DNA of 64,000 bases from Capitella teleta (GCA_000328365.1 KB309537.1:726831-790830), one strand, 5' to 3'; positions 1-11,970 are shown, numbered from the stretch's first letter. Made by a program: numbers and translations. Notes: generated by a model not told the origin, from the letters alone.

Positions 1-150
1 ATAGTTGACAATGATTTTCTTTATCTCTTTCTTGGAGGTTCAACTATAATAGGGGCGAACGACGAAATGGCAAGATTAAAAAGCTAGACACTAGTTATGC
101 AAGCATCATGTGTACCCAAACAAGTGAGTGTATAACCAGAATTATACTGA

Positions 151-156
151 TTTATT
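151..156 (-). terminator. Candidate poly(A) signal of the annexin gene
   Basis: AATAAA on the minus strand, about 62 bases past the stop codon at 218. Confidence 0.5.
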
Positions 157-217
157 ACACACATAACAATGAATACCACAAGCGATCAAGCAACAAGTAA
201 CACAGAGTGCCCTCTTA

Positions 218-1615
218 CTACTCTCGGAGCAACGTCAGCAATATTTCTTTGTGTTCATCCTTGCAATGTCTTTGAATGTCATCCGACAACTTCTGACCGT
301 AGCGCCTTTTGTACTCTGTCTTGATCCCATCAAGGCCATTCTATTGGGGAAATGACAAGAGGATATATATACACCCACAATCAGATTAAGAAAGAATACC
401 TCGTGTTTTGTGATGACGATGCGAGATACAACTCGATCATCAAGTGGGCGACGTCGTAGGCCATCATGAATTTTCTCGGCAAAATATGAATTAGAATCTT
501 CGTAGAATTGAACTAGAAATCAGAATATTGGAAAACAAGCTATGCACAAACGATATTGGGGGTATACTTTGGTCCAAAAAACATCGCTTCACATTATTGG
601 ACCGTGCAAGTTTATTTCCACTTTTGATCGAGTGACCTGCAATCTGTGAATGATGAGCGTAAGAAATTCTACTTGACCTCTTCATCACAGTCTTACTTGT
701 TCATATTGTTTCAGGGTCTCTTTAATCTGTTTGTTGTTGTTTGTCGTCAAGAGCTTCAAGAGAGCTTCCTCCCTTGATTTGATTGATGCCCTGTCGTTTT
801 TTCCATTCTGATGATGAATTTTCATGTATTAGGCTGTACTAATAATTATGCTAATGTAAGTCTTGCCTGTAATATATCTGCAGCCGACGCTTTTGCGAGT
901 TCTTCATTCACTGAGTTTCCAGTATCTCCATTAGAGTTGAGTAGCTGCAGACAAACTTGTCCATAATCTGCACTTGTTTTGCTTTTTATATCTTTTTCAA
1001 GATCTGATTTGAATCCTATGGAGGGCATGGATTATGTTTCGTAGACAATCATAATATTTTGTCATGTTTTGTATAACTCACGATTTTTATATGCTTCCAC
1101 CAGGGCAATTTTATCCTGACATACAAAAATAAATTATTTTGAATCTTATCCAAATGAACAATATTCACCTGTTTGTTTCTTGTGATGAGAATTTCGTTGA
1201 GTTTCTTTTCATTTGTGCCCGGCCCTTTGATGGCTTCTCGTATTGTTTGTGCATCATATTGAGCAGGAGACATTATCAGGGCACTTGTCGCATGTTTAAG
1301 TGGTCCAGGCTGCCATGTTAACCTCCGGTTAGCATCCTCCAATAAATCCTACCAAATAATAAATCCAAAAGTTTTGTATCCACACTAACAGCTATAATTA
1401 CCAATCCAAATTTCTGCATGTACTCTTCTCTGATTTCCTGTCTCTGTTTACTGGTTCTGTTGGGAAGTATCTCCACCAGTTTGCTTTTGAATTCCTTCTT
1501 GTCATCTATGGTGGAGTAATATTATTGCTCATGATTATTGTTTTACCTCGCATATTACTAATCACTCACAGTCATCTTCCAAAGATCTTTGCAAAATTTC
1601 AGCATCTCCATTTGG
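218..1615 (-). other. Annexin core VI and C-terminus
   Basis: Nine exons, preceded by a short linker exon (1834-1759) reading EGQRLENNSAQANVDEK. Repeat 2 has REAIKGPGTNEKKLNEILIT. Repeat 4 (YFAEKIHDGLRRRPLDDRVV) lacks the Ca2+ loop. The terminal exon ends ILLTLLRE and TAG at 220-218. The intron after ADILQ at 867 begins GC rather than GT. Confidence 0.85.
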
Positions 1616-4600
1616 CTGTGGCCTGTCAATTATCACATCTTTTTTTTGTGAAAATTCAGTTGAACTTTCCTATAAGACAAGAAGAAATTGGACTATATAG
1701 AATGCTTTGTTTCAAAATAGCGGTTGCATAACTCATTTTGAGAGGTTAACTGCCTTACCTTTGTTTCATGGGATCTCCCATGCTTCTCATCGACATTTGC
1801 TTGAGCTGAATTATTCTCCAATCTTTGGCCCTCTCTGTATGTGAAGCAAGTAATGTGAATAATGGAAATTGTAAAGTAGTCAACGTGTAGTATAAATTTG
1901 AATAACTATAATAAATACTTAGTTTTATGGCATTTAAAACTAGCAGTCAACATATTTATCACAACATCAAACTATAAGACAACACATTAAAATCATACAC
2001 CAAGTAACATTCAACACAGTTGTATATTATAAAACGCATATCAAAACTAAATTAAAAACTTTTTCGATGGGTTTCCGTCTTCACATAAGTGGGTTAGAAA
2101 CGAATCATTAGATTGCTAATTGATGGGTTGTGCAAAATGACTCACGGTTCATTAAGGAGGGTCAGCATAACTGCTTTGTGGTCTCCTTTACATTTCCCTT
2201 TGACGTCCGCTCCAATTGTGTGGCCATTTATTCGCTCATACTCACTTTTAATAATGTTCAAATCAGTCTGAAATTCTCAAAGATCAGTCACGTGCTAGAT
2301 GACTTTCTTGCACCGACCTCATGGCGGGATACAATAATTCGAGTAAGATCCCTGTCTCTCAGTGACCCAGAAAAACAATCTTTCGCTTTGCGTGCAAAGT
2401 ATGCCGATGGATTGCACTGGTGAGTAACTGAAATAATGAGGAATTCAATATAAAAAAAGTAATGCATTATGGCAAGTTTTCTCACGTATTCCCCTCAGGC
2501 AGATATCCGTATCTTTTGATTGAGCCAATTTCTTTGCTTCTCCCAATTCGGTCCCTGACATCTAGCACACAGTGAGAAATATGTATTGGTCATTACCGTA
2601 AAGTTTTTTCTAACGTTTTGATACTGTTGACAAGTTTCTTGGATCTGGTATTGATTTGATTTAGTAAGCAAATCAAGTAATGCCGCCTCCCTTTTTTTCA
2701 CAGCTGCATTGTCTTTAGCACCATTCTGTTGTCAAATAAATTGTTTGAGCTGCTTGATAAACTTAACACCATTGTTTACCTGATATATTTCACAAGCAAC
2801 AGCAATAGCCTTTTCTTTATCGACAGATTTTCCAGTGTTTCGAAAACCATTGAGAAGTTCCAAGCACAATTTTTCATACTGGCCACTTGTGTCACCTTTG
2901 ATGGCTTCCTCCAATGACTCATCATATTCTGATGAATATTACGTAGTAGGATATCACAATGCTACACAAAAGGCTTACCATTTCGATACTCTGTTTTGAT
3001 GTTATTCAGTTCCTAGATGATGAAAAATAATTGAGGCCGACCGAAATTGATCAAAACTGATCAACATGCAATTATACCTGTTTATCCCTTGTGATGAGAA
3101 TTTCGTTGAGTTTCTTTTCATTTGTGCCGGGCCCTTTGATGGCATCTCGCAATGTCTGTGCATCATATTGAGCTGGTGACATGACAAGTGCAGCCATGGC
3201 ATGTTTCAGTGGCGCAGGCTGCCAGCTCATCTTCTGGTTTGAGTGCACCAGTAAATCCTGAAATAAATACAGATACAAATGACAGTGTTAGTAATAAGAC
3301 ATTACATGATGCCCACCTGATCGTAGAGGTCTTGATATTCTCCCCTAATGGCTTCCCTCTGTTTTCTGTTGCGGTTAGGAAGAATATCGACCATAGTGTC
3401 TTTGAACCTCTTCTCTTGATCTAGGTGGATCAGCCAAATTTGGGAATGGAGAGATTTACATCAAATGATGGAATTGTCTGACTTACAATCCTGTTCATAT
3501 GACTCACGAATCCTCTTGACATCCGGAGATGGATTCTTGGAGTCTTTTCTCGGTTTACTCTCGTCTGTTTTGTCATTTGACTGATGAGTTAAATGTCATA
3601 ATTACGTTAACGTCATGCAACTTTTAATGCATATACAGAAAAGTGTAGCACGCTGTAGTAAACACTGGCCTACCTTTGTTTTCTTTGACTGAAGAGGATC
3701 TGCTTTGATGGGCAGATTGCTTCCTTCTTCTGATGGGTCCTCTTTTTTCTGACGCTCATCCGAACGGTCTCTGTTTTTCCTAGGTTCACCGTGTGAGCGG
3801 CGTGGGCTTTCAGATTTTGCCTGAGCCACTGTCTGATACTTCTCGTTCTTCTTGGATCGATCGCCATCTTCGTCCCTCTCATCCCTGTCTCTATCACGCC
3901 CATCTGGACGCTCGCTGCTCGTGGTCTCGCCTGGCTTTGCATGTGAGCGGCCCGGACCTGTTGCAACCATACGGACGTTTGGCTTGTGATCTTCGGTGAC
4001 TTGTTTGTCTTTTTGTGAAGGCTTTGGCTTTGGCTCTGGTTTTTGTGATTGTGCCTTAACCTTGTGTTCTTGCTTGGTTGGCTGGTCATCTTTTTCAGAG
4101 ACATCTCTAAATGATGTGAATTGTGGGTGAGCAATGAACGCCTACTTCAGACACTATACCCACCCTTCATTGAGCATAGTGAGCATGACTTTGCTATAAT
4201 CGCCCTTGCAGACTCGTTTGACATCTCTGCTGATCGGATGGTTGTATTGCTTCTTGTACTCTTGCTTGATTTTATCAAGATCATTCTGGATCGTAGAAAT
4301 TGCCAGTCAGCACATGTCTGTTTAAAAAGAACGAAACTGACTTCGTGTCGAGAGACTACGACTCTGGTGAGATCTTTATCATGCAGAGACCCAGTCACAG
4401 ATTGGTTCAGCTTCTCAGCAAAGAAGCTGGATGGGCTGTCCAGGTACTTGACTACAATGGGATTGCACATTACACCGAGACTAGAATGCTGTTTGTACTC
4501 ACTCAATGTGCTGAAGCATTGTCTGGTGTCGCTTGATCTCGCCAGCTTAATAGGCTTACCATCTGTATTATTACTATTGTTGTTGTTGCTCTCATTTGAC

Positions 4601-7600
4601 TGTGGTTTGCCTGAAATCTGTAGCACCAAAACGATTATAATTTAGACAATGTGCAGGTGAATCTCGACCAACCTCTTTGTACTGCTTGAGTGTTTCTTGA
4701 GCTTGTTGGGGGTTTGCTTTGCACAACACATTCCTCAAGCATTCTTCTCTGGCAGCAATGGCAGATTTCGTTTCAGAACCGCCCTGTATACGCGCATTGA
4801 ACACGTAAAAATGATTCATGTATTTCAGATGACTTGAGCCACATACTTGGTGTATATTTTGAGCATCGCGTTTTGCCTGATCATTGTCTACTTTGCTTCC
4901 TTGATCTCGGTCACCTTTCAGCAGATCCAAACAGACTTTCTGATAGCCACCGCTGGTGTCTCCTTTAATGGCATCCTCCACTGACTCATCATAATCTGAT
5001 ATGGGGCCAAATATGTTATCCATCATCCTGGTACATGTTAATCAAACCTTTTTCGTAACTCTCAGCCATGTCTGTCAGCTCCTGAAGATAGAAATGAACA
5101 GTTTCAATGAACAACAGTCAGCATCAGACAATGTTCTCATTTCGAAGTAACCACCTGCTTATTTCTTGTGATGAGAATTTCGTTGAGCTTCTTTTCATTT
5201 GTGCCAGGCCCTTTGATGGCATCTCGCAATGTCTGTGCATCATATTGAGCTGGTGACATGACAAGTGCGGCCATTGCATGTTTCAGTGGCGCAGGCTGCC
5301 AGCTCATCTTCTGGTTTGAGTGCACCAGTAAATCCTGAAATAAATACAGATACAAATGACAGTGTTAGTAGTAAGACATTACATGATGCCCACCTGATCG
5401 TAGAGGTCTTGATATTCTCCCCTAATGGCTTCCCTCTGTTTTCTGTTTCGGTTAGGAAGAATATCGACCATGGTGTCTTTGAACCTCTTCTCTTGATCTG
5501 TAACACTTTCTGGTTATGAATCATCTACATATATTTTTATTAGGCTCACAGTTTTTCTCATATGCTTCTCTGATCCTCTTTACATCAGGTGAAGGGTTTT
5601 TCATATTCTTTTTCTGTAACAATAGTATATGTGTTTAAAGGTTAACGATTGAATTGATTGAATCACCTCCCCTCCTTTCTTCTCTGCTTCTTTGTCTTTG
5701 ACAATTGGTTCTTTAGTTCTTTTGTTTGTTTCCTTCAGAATGGTTGCTGGATGATCCTGTTTGTTTTTTTCAGCTGCCTGGTCCTGCACCCCCTTTCGCT
5801 CCCTCACATTTTCATCATTATTCCTGATTGGTTCTTTACTTTCGCCAACCATTATTACGTTTCTTCCTTTTTGTTTTACTTCTTCTTGTTTCGTGTCTGC
5901 ACCCTTTTTCGTTTCATCTTGTTTTTTGTTTTTCTCATTTTTCTTTTTCTGATCTTGCTTTCTCTTTTCCTCTTCTTTCTTTTTCTGATCTTGTTTTTTC
6001 AATTCCTCTTCCTTCTTTTTCTCTTCTTGTTTTCTTTGTTCCTCTTCTTTCTTATTTTCATTTTGTTTTTTCTGTTCCTCCTCTTTCATTTTCTCTGCTT
6101 GTTTTCTTTGTTCCTCTTCTTTCTTTTTCTCATCTTGTTGTCTCTGTTCATCCTTTTTCTTTTTCTCTGCTTGTTTTCTTTGTTCCTCTTCTTTGTTCCT
6201 TTCATTTTGTTTTTTCTGTTCCTCCTCTTTCATTTTCTCTGTTTGTTTTCTTTGTTCCTCTTCTTTCTTTTTCTCATCTTGTTGTCTCTGTTCATCCTTT
6301 TTCGTTTTCTCTGCTTGTTTTTTCTGTTCCTCTTCTTTCTTTGTCTCATTTTGTTTTCTCTGTTCATCCTCTTTCTTTTTCTCTTCTTGTTTTCTTTGTT
6401 CCTGTTCTTTCTTCTTCTCATTTTGTTTTCTCTGTTCCTCCTTCTTTTGATCTTGTTTTCTTTGTTCCTCTTCTTTCTTTTGCTCTTCTTGTTTTCTTTT
6501 TTCCATTTTTTCTTTTCTCATTTCTTGTTTTCTCTTTTCTTCCTCTTGTTTTTCCTTGTCTTGTTTTCTCTCTTCCTCCTCTTGTTTTTTGTCTGCTTTA
6601 TTTTTCTCTTTGTCCTTCTCACTATCTGTTTCCCTTCTCTTTCCTCTATCTGCTTCTGTATGTCTTGCTTCCTCTTTGTTCAAATTTTCCTTTTCTCTAC
6701 CTTTTTCACTGTTTTCTTCCTCTAATCGTTCCTTCACATGCTCTGTTCTCTTCCTTTCAGCCAGAACATGTGCTTGCATAGGCTTGTATTGCATCATTTT
6801 CTCAGAATTCCTGTTCTCATCATTTGTTTTTCTATCTCTTGTTTTCCCTCTTACTCCTGTACCAACATGGATTGCAGTCATAGCATGGTTTGGTCTTTCT
6901 TCTGTTTTCATATTGTTGCTGCTCTGTTGGGGGAATTTTGATCCCTTTTCTTTGCTTTTCTTTCCATCATTCCTGTACAATAATATTGATCACTGTACGC
7001 CATTTGCAACCTACTGGCACCATATCCACAATATTGACCAAAGAATTAAGTAACATAAAATTTACAACATAAATGACAACATCGAAAGCTGGACAGAATT
7101 ACACGAGAAGCATTTTAAATATACCCGGTGATGAAATAACATTTCAAAATCTTACGGTTCGCCAACCATAGTCAGCATCAACTTCTGGTAGTCGCCAGTG
7201 CATCGATCTTTGATGTCATCAGCCAGTGATTTTCCATACTTATCTTTATACTCGGAATGAATCTCATCCATTTCATTCTATCAAGTATGAAATGCAAAAT
7301 TTTTATCTGGTTCTATTTTATTTATTACCTGTTTTGTGATCACATTTCTGGTCAAGGTTTTATCGTCAACTCCACCCTTGTGTAATGCTGTGCGCATTTT
7401 ATCGGCATTACAAGCCGCCGGGTTGGATAAGTGGGAAACTGAAACGTATGATAATAACATTGACAAAAATGGCACATTAACTTCGACGACTGACTTAATC
7501 CACGATAGCACTCATTGGTATCTTTTGATTTGGCCAATTTGGGTTGCTCTTCGAGTGGACTTCCTGCAATCTCCTTGTAATGCTCAAGAGTAGCTTGAGC

Positions 7601-9715
7601 CTGTTTGGGATTTGCTTCCACTAGGAGATTTTTCAGTAGGTCCTCTCTGTTTTGTAGTGCACTTTCCTCGGTGTACTGCATTGTACAAAACATAGTCAAC
7701 TTCATAGAAGTGGTGTACTCTTAGTGTTCATACTTTGTGGATCTTGACAGCATTTTCTTTTGCTTTAGCCAGGTCTGTTGTTGTGTCTGTGCTTCGATTG
7801 CCTTCTAGAAGCTTAAGGCACACCTGTTGATACGAACCACTTGTATCACCTTTGATGTCTTTGGCCAAATTTCTGTCATATTCTGCAAATAGCACAATGA
7901 AAAAAATATTCTTGATTATCTCTATTCTTTTTGCTTTGGGGCATACCTTTGTCATATGCAGCTTGCATAGTGTTCAATTCCTGTAGTGAATATTGTAATT
8001 AGCTGATATATGGTTAATTATAACTCACGGTACCTGTTTGTTCTTTGTGATAAGGATTTCGTTCAAATCTGCTTCATTTGTTCCAAATCCTTTCACAGCT
8101 TGGCGAACAGTGTGAGCGTCATTCTCTCCCTGTGACATCACCAGTGACGTCATAGCATGCTTCAGAGGTCCCGGATGACTGTTCAGCTTCCTTCCAATGT
8201 CATCTTTCAGATCCTGTCCCAAAACATCGTTATTTTAAGTACAATACTGATAAATATATATGCCCCAAGGATAACACAACCTAAATTCCCTTGCTATCTG
8301 ATCAAAATTGTTTCACGGCACTTCCCTCTCGCTGTCAATGTCAACGAGTATTGCAAATCTACTGGTCACCTTTTTGTATTTTGCTTGATAATCTTCTCTG
8401 ATTTTAAGTCTCTGATCAAGGGAGCGCTTTGGTAGGATGTCCATCAGGGTGTCTTTAAATAGCTTCTTGTCATCTATCGAAATTAACAGATTGGATTTAC
8501 ATATTTATACTGTTGCATGCCATGTATTTACCATCTTCTTCGTAGGCCTTGTAAATGAGATCAGCATCATCAGTCATCTTGGGGGTTTCTTTTTTTTCTT
8601 TCTACAAAATTCAAAATTTAAATCTCAACAATTTCAAAGCCAAACGTTAATGCAGTGTATCACCATTCACGTATATAAAGTGATGGGCAGTTGTGTACAC
8701 GGCATTATGCTACGTAACATTCGAGTTATGTATCGGTCAATTTCATCTCAAATACATCTTTATATCATTTGCCTTCTTAATTTAACTTAAACCAAATGAT
8801 TTTTCATATTATTTCGTGTCATCTAGTAGAAACCAATGTTTGCGATTTTACGAGCTGTGTACCAATTTGTCCACGCATGTCTCGTCATGCTAGCTACTTA
8901 ATTAATTTGCACATGTTAAACAAAAATCTAGGACAAGATTGAGTGCTGACAACATAATCCCAGTTTCAAAGCGGTGCAACCATAAAACTACATAAATGTT
9001 TATTGAGGTCACATGACCGGCCAGCATGGAAGCCAAACTTGAGGGGAACATTAGCTTGAATTCCGACGCGTCACTATCAGAACAGCTCAATATAAGCTCG
9101 ACATACTGGTGCTTTATAATGTTATATATTCCCCTTTAATTCCAAGCTATCGTGAATATAGGCGATTAAAATTGCACAGTCATTCTAGTTACTCTTTTAT
9201 GCTTCATTGGATGCGACAACTTCTTCCCATTGAATTATAAAAATGGTTCCCCCTCGCACCCCTGATAGCAATAGGTTATAAAAACACTATGTTTTTGAGA
9301 CTTCTTCCTTTGAGCTGCAGAGTCAAAAGCTGCTGTGGCATCCCGCCAAGTCAAGTTGATTGATTGGCTTGATGATATTTGGTATAGATTTCGCTGCAAA
9401 AATGGTGTATTTTATAATAAAAAGGATTGTATGCTTACATAACAATTATATCCACAGACCAAGCTTACCTTTTCTTTAGGGTTTGCACTCTCTTCTTTTT
9501 CTCCCTTTATCTTTTCTGTTTTTGTTTCATCTGTCGTTTTGCCTTTCTTGTCCTTCTCTTGTTTCTTGTCTTTCCTTGGCGTTCGTCTTTCTTTTGATGG
9601 AGCTCGCTCTTGGAATGAAACCAATTTTGTTCTTTGTTTTGGCTTTGGTGAACTGCTCTTTTTCGACGTTGGTGTTGCGGTTCCATTTGCCACAATTTCT
9701 TTGCTTGACGTTTCA
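218..9715 (-). CDS. Giant annexin, module II: four annexin cores (16 repeats)
   Basis: Annexins bind acidic phospholipids in a Ca2+-dependent way at the cytosolic membrane face. About 38 exons joined by GT-AG introns (one GC-AG) encode roughly 2,000 residues. The order is a low-complexity Lys-rich lead (9715-9469), core III (8601-7156), a long E/K/R/Q helix (6972-5667), core IV (5613-4164), an Arg/Asp-rich linker (4106-3674), core V (3580-2146), a short linker (1834-1759), and core VI (1615-218, stop TAG). Second repeats carry KGFGTNE or KGPGTNE, the type II Ca2+ loop. Family members usually have 4 repeats, or 8 in annexin A6. The first exon here starts mid-codon (phase 2) with no ATG of its own. 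The best donor is the end of the upstream 8-repeat module at 11974, so this is probably the 3' part of one gene. A separate undetected 5' exon is the alternative. Confidence 0.85.
865..866 (-). other. GC-AG intron donor in annexin core VI
   Basis: The exon ending GCAGATATATTACAG is followed by gcaagac. No GT is available that keeps the frame. The acceptor at about 810 (catcatcag) is normal and phase matches. GC-AG introns are a known minor class of U2 introns, usually with a strong AG|GCAAG context, as here. Confidence 0.75.
2146..3580 (-). other. Annexin core V
   Basis: Same exon plan as core IV: KNPSPDVKRIRESYEQD, then DTMVDILPNRNRKQREAIRG, then RDAIKGPGTNEKKLNEILIT in repeat 2. Repeat 4 has KAKDCFSGSLRDRDLTRIIV. 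It ends MLTLLNE in phase 2. The donor after repeat 3 is gtgaga at about 2483. Confidence 0.85.
3086..3422. repeat. Near-identical 337-bp patch shared with 5163-5499
   Basis: These two segments of cores V and IV align without a gap at a constant offset of 2,077 bases, with about seven mismatches by eye. The match includes the intron between the two exons. Sequence on either side has diverged strongly. Recent gene conversion or unequal exchange is the simplest reading. Confidence 0.85.
3674..4106 (-). other. Arg/Asp/Ser-rich disordered linker between cores IV and V
   Basis: A single exon of about 144 residues. A KPEPKPKPSQKDK segment is followed by a charged RD/RS block (DGRDRDRDERDEDGDRSKK). 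No domain is recognised. It is flanked by annexin cores in matching phase, so it is part of the same protein. Confidence 0.75.
4164..5613 (-). other. Annexin core IV
   Basis: Nine exons. It opens KKNMKNPSPDVKRIREAYEK. Repeat 2 has RDAIKGPGTNEKKLNEILIT. Repeat 3 has REECLRNVLCKANPQQAQET followed by an Asn-rich insert (4600-4560). Repeat 4 has KLNQSVTGSLHDKDLTRVVV without a Ca2+ loop. It ends MLTMLNE in phase 2. Exons 5499-5155 are nearly identical to those of core V. Confidence 0.85.
5163..5499. repeat. Partner of the 3086-3422 conversion patch
   Basis: Exon-intron-exon segment of annexin core IV, about 98 percent identical by eye to 3086-3422, intron included. Confidence 0.85.
5667..6972 (-). 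repeat. Single-alpha-helix-like linker coded by a 36-bp tandem repeat
   Basis: One 1,306-base exon encodes about 435 residues, almost all K, E, Q and R. From about 6560 to 5930 the protein repeats every 12 residues (variants of KKKEEEQRKQAE), so the DNA repeats every 36 bp. A 48-residue (144-bp) higher-order unit of four variants occurs twice. Alternating acidic and basic blocks of this kind are typical of single alpha-helices or long coiled coils, as in caldesmon. The linker sits between annexin cores III and IV and could hold them tens of nanometres apart. Phase is kept at both ends. Confidence 0.8.
7156..8601 (-). other. Annexin core III
   Basis: Nine exons. Repeat 1 has DTLMDILPKRSLDQRLKIRE. 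Repeat 2 has RQAVKGFGTNEADLNEILIT, a canonical type II loop. Repeat 3 has REDLLKNLLVEANPKQAQAT. Repeat 4 has DKMRTALHKGGVDDKTLTRN with no GxGT. It ends MLTMVGE plus two bases (phase 2). Confidence 0.85.
9469..9715 (-). other. Lys/Ser/Thr-rich linker exon before annexin core III
   Basis: This exon encodes about 82 low-complexity residues (for example KKSSSPKPKQRTKLVSFQER and KKQEKDKKGKTTDETK), predicted to be disordered. It joins in phase 0 to the exon at 8601 (KEKKETPKMTDDADL). The reading frame without ATG is supported by phase on both sides. It is similar in style to the other inter-core linkers. Confidence 0.7.
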
Positions 9716-9848
9716 CTGATTAATTGTTAAGTGCATAGAATTAATTACTTATTAGGCATAGAAATGTTACAGTTTTGCAATCAAGATGGTGTTAATCAGT
9801 AGTTATTGATCCAATCATTTAGCCCCAACTCCATGCTTTAATCCGTAT

Positions 9849-9962
9849 TATCCCAATATATAACTGCTCTTGTCTACTTGTTGTACCTGGCTCTATTGAG
9901 GGCAGCTCAAGAACTATCCCAATATATAACTGTTATTGTCTACTTGATGTATGTGGCTCTAT
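9849..9962. repeat. 48-bp direct duplication beside the SINE
   Basis: TATCCCAATATATAACTG begins both copies (9849-9896 and 9915-9962). They are about 90 percent alike and separated by 18 bases. Confidence 0.8.
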
Positions 9963-9970
9963 ATATCCCA

Positions 9971-10304
9971 ACGGAGTGAGTGAGTGATTGGGGTTTTACG
10001 GCTCCACCCAACCCGTTCGGGTGATACGGGCGCCAGAACAGAAGGCCCGGGACCGGGGTTTCCCCCTACTCTTATCGATAAATCCCAAGGGTTCTTTATC
10101 CTGCATACCACCATAGACAGTAGTACACAGCGCCCGGCCTTGTTACGCAGTTGGGCAGCACTGCAGAGTCACCGAAGAATTACAATTGTAATTCACAATC
10201 ATAACGCCCGTGGCCTGATCGGGTCTCGAACCCGGGACCTCGACCCCCACGGTCGGCATAGGATTGTAGTCAGCGGTTTAACCCACTGCGCTATCCGGTG
10301 CCCC
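9971..10304 (-). mobile_element. tRNA-derived SINE
   Basis: Read on the minus strand, the head is tRNA-like. The A box is TAGCGCAGTGGGTTAA (10294-10279) and the B box is GGTTCGAGACCC (10232-10221), the two internal Pol III promoter boxes at normal spacing. A 3' tail ends with GTAAAACCCC and CACTCACTCACTC (about 9999-9975). From memory, the tail resembles that of invertebrate SINEs of the V/Meta type, but I cannot confirm the family. It lies in the proposed annexin bridging intron. Confidence 0.8.
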
Positions 10305-11900
10305 TTATATCACAACGTCGACTGGCATTCTACTGATATGTTAAATCGCATCGAATGTTTGAAACGTAGCTGAATTGTCATACCCATGAGCTAAAAACCT
10401 TGAGTCGTCTGACCAATTTTCTGCTGTTTTTTCTTGGTACACACAGAGTTGGGGCTACTATTGGTCAATAATTATATTAAATTGTTACTATAATTGTATG
10501 CAATTACCTGTGATTTCAGAATATGTAAAATTGCGATTCTAGCTGTTTTAATTCAAACTGATAGAATATTATCAATTCTGAAGCTCCTGTGTTCATTTTG
10601 TACAAATAAGCCATCTAAATTGATGATAATTAGATGTCAGTTAGCAAGCAAAACTTTTTGATAGCAAGCATTATGTCAATATGACAACACACAGTTTACA
10701 TAATATGTAAGCATGCGGTAAAAGTCCATTCATGTACGAGTACACTTCTGTCTATTTCTCGTCGTACACGTGGCATATATACCGCAAACAAATCTGTCAT
10801 GACCTTGAAAGTTGTGTGTATGATATCCTCATAATTATGTAGATTACAGTGTGCACCATACATGATTCACCTATGCTCGAATCCCACAAATGACCATTAC
10901 CTGTGAAAGCTGCTTGAAACCCACTTTCATCAAACAGCATTAAATGAATAGGTAACCTCAAAACGAGGTGTATACCTTTTGCTCAATCCTGTGATGTTGC
11001 TGGAGGGGAAAAGAATTTAACCAGTGACTACAACATGGTCTTTTGCACACTCCAAACATTAGTGATATATTTCGATTCAGCTGATCTGGCACATGAATAA
11101 TAAAATTTCCACCTTAAAACGTGTGCCATCAAACTATTTTTGTTTCATTGCAGGCGACGACCGCAAGCTTTATCTTCCATATATTTTGTATGCTGTCTCT
11201 TGCTAATGCGAAAGAAAAATATAAAAAAATACTGCAACGAATAACTCATGCACATGCACATGCACACAGACAAGATTGGTACGAAATATCACGATATTTC
11301 ACACAATATAAATTCATTTTTTTTTTTATTCTCTATAATAATAATTATAAAATTCATATGTATAAAAAACGTGTAACAAATCTAACAATACTGAAAGAGA
11401 TCACATTATCACAGAAGCACTTAACATATTATCACATGATATATCTTCTACAAACAATCACCTACGCCAGGGTTTTTGTGATATCAGGCAATGTGGGAGC
11501 ACATTTATATATTTCACAGACATACAAACAATAGAGATCATTAACTCACATTGTGTGACTCAGTCTATCCATTACAAGCTGGAACTGCTGTTGTCTTTTA
11601 GAGAGAAAGGGAGAGAGGGAGAGAGCAAAATGTTCATCACAGTTCATTCGTCGTTAAAGATTCTCATCTATGAAAGACCATAGGCTTTCAATGCAGGTGC
11701 ATATCGATCAAGTTTCATCCCATTTGCAAGCGAGCCTTTTTTTTGTTGGCAACACGATTATCAAAAGACTTGAGTGCCCGGTAAGTTTTGTGTACACACG
11801 TGAGATATCATGCATGGCCTATATTGTATATTGCAGTATAATAAAGTAGCAGCCTTTGTTTCAGCAAAATTCACATGGCGTATGTTTCGAAGAGGAGCGC

Positions 11901-11966
11901 TGACGTAAGCGGAAATGACGTCACCAGCCACTACTTAAAGGGACAGCAGAAGCACCTATGACGTGA
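11901..11966. promoter_or_regulatory. Cluster of three CRE/ATF-like octamers
   Basis: TGACGTAA (11901), TGACGTCA (11916, perfect palindrome) and TGACGTGA (11959) lie within 66 bases immediately downstream of the module I stop/donor. They could form an intronic enhancer or a promoter for module II. This is inferred from motif matches only. Confidence 0.35.
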
Positions 11967-11970
11967 GCGC

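Noticed and set aside
5658-6781. Long plus-strand frames rich in Phe, Leu and Ser, opposite the annexin linker
   Set aside because: They are antisense shadows of the K/E/Q/R repeat exon. Splice phase and annexin context support the minus strand.
9412-9693. Module II starting at 9693
   Set aside because: The codon there is GTG, not ATG, and the frame continues upstream to an acceptor at 9716.
9507-9716. Alternative ATG-led frame MKRQAKKLWQ over the Lys-rich annexin exon
   Set aside because: It would not join in frame to the next annexin exon. The frame with ETSSKEIVANG does.
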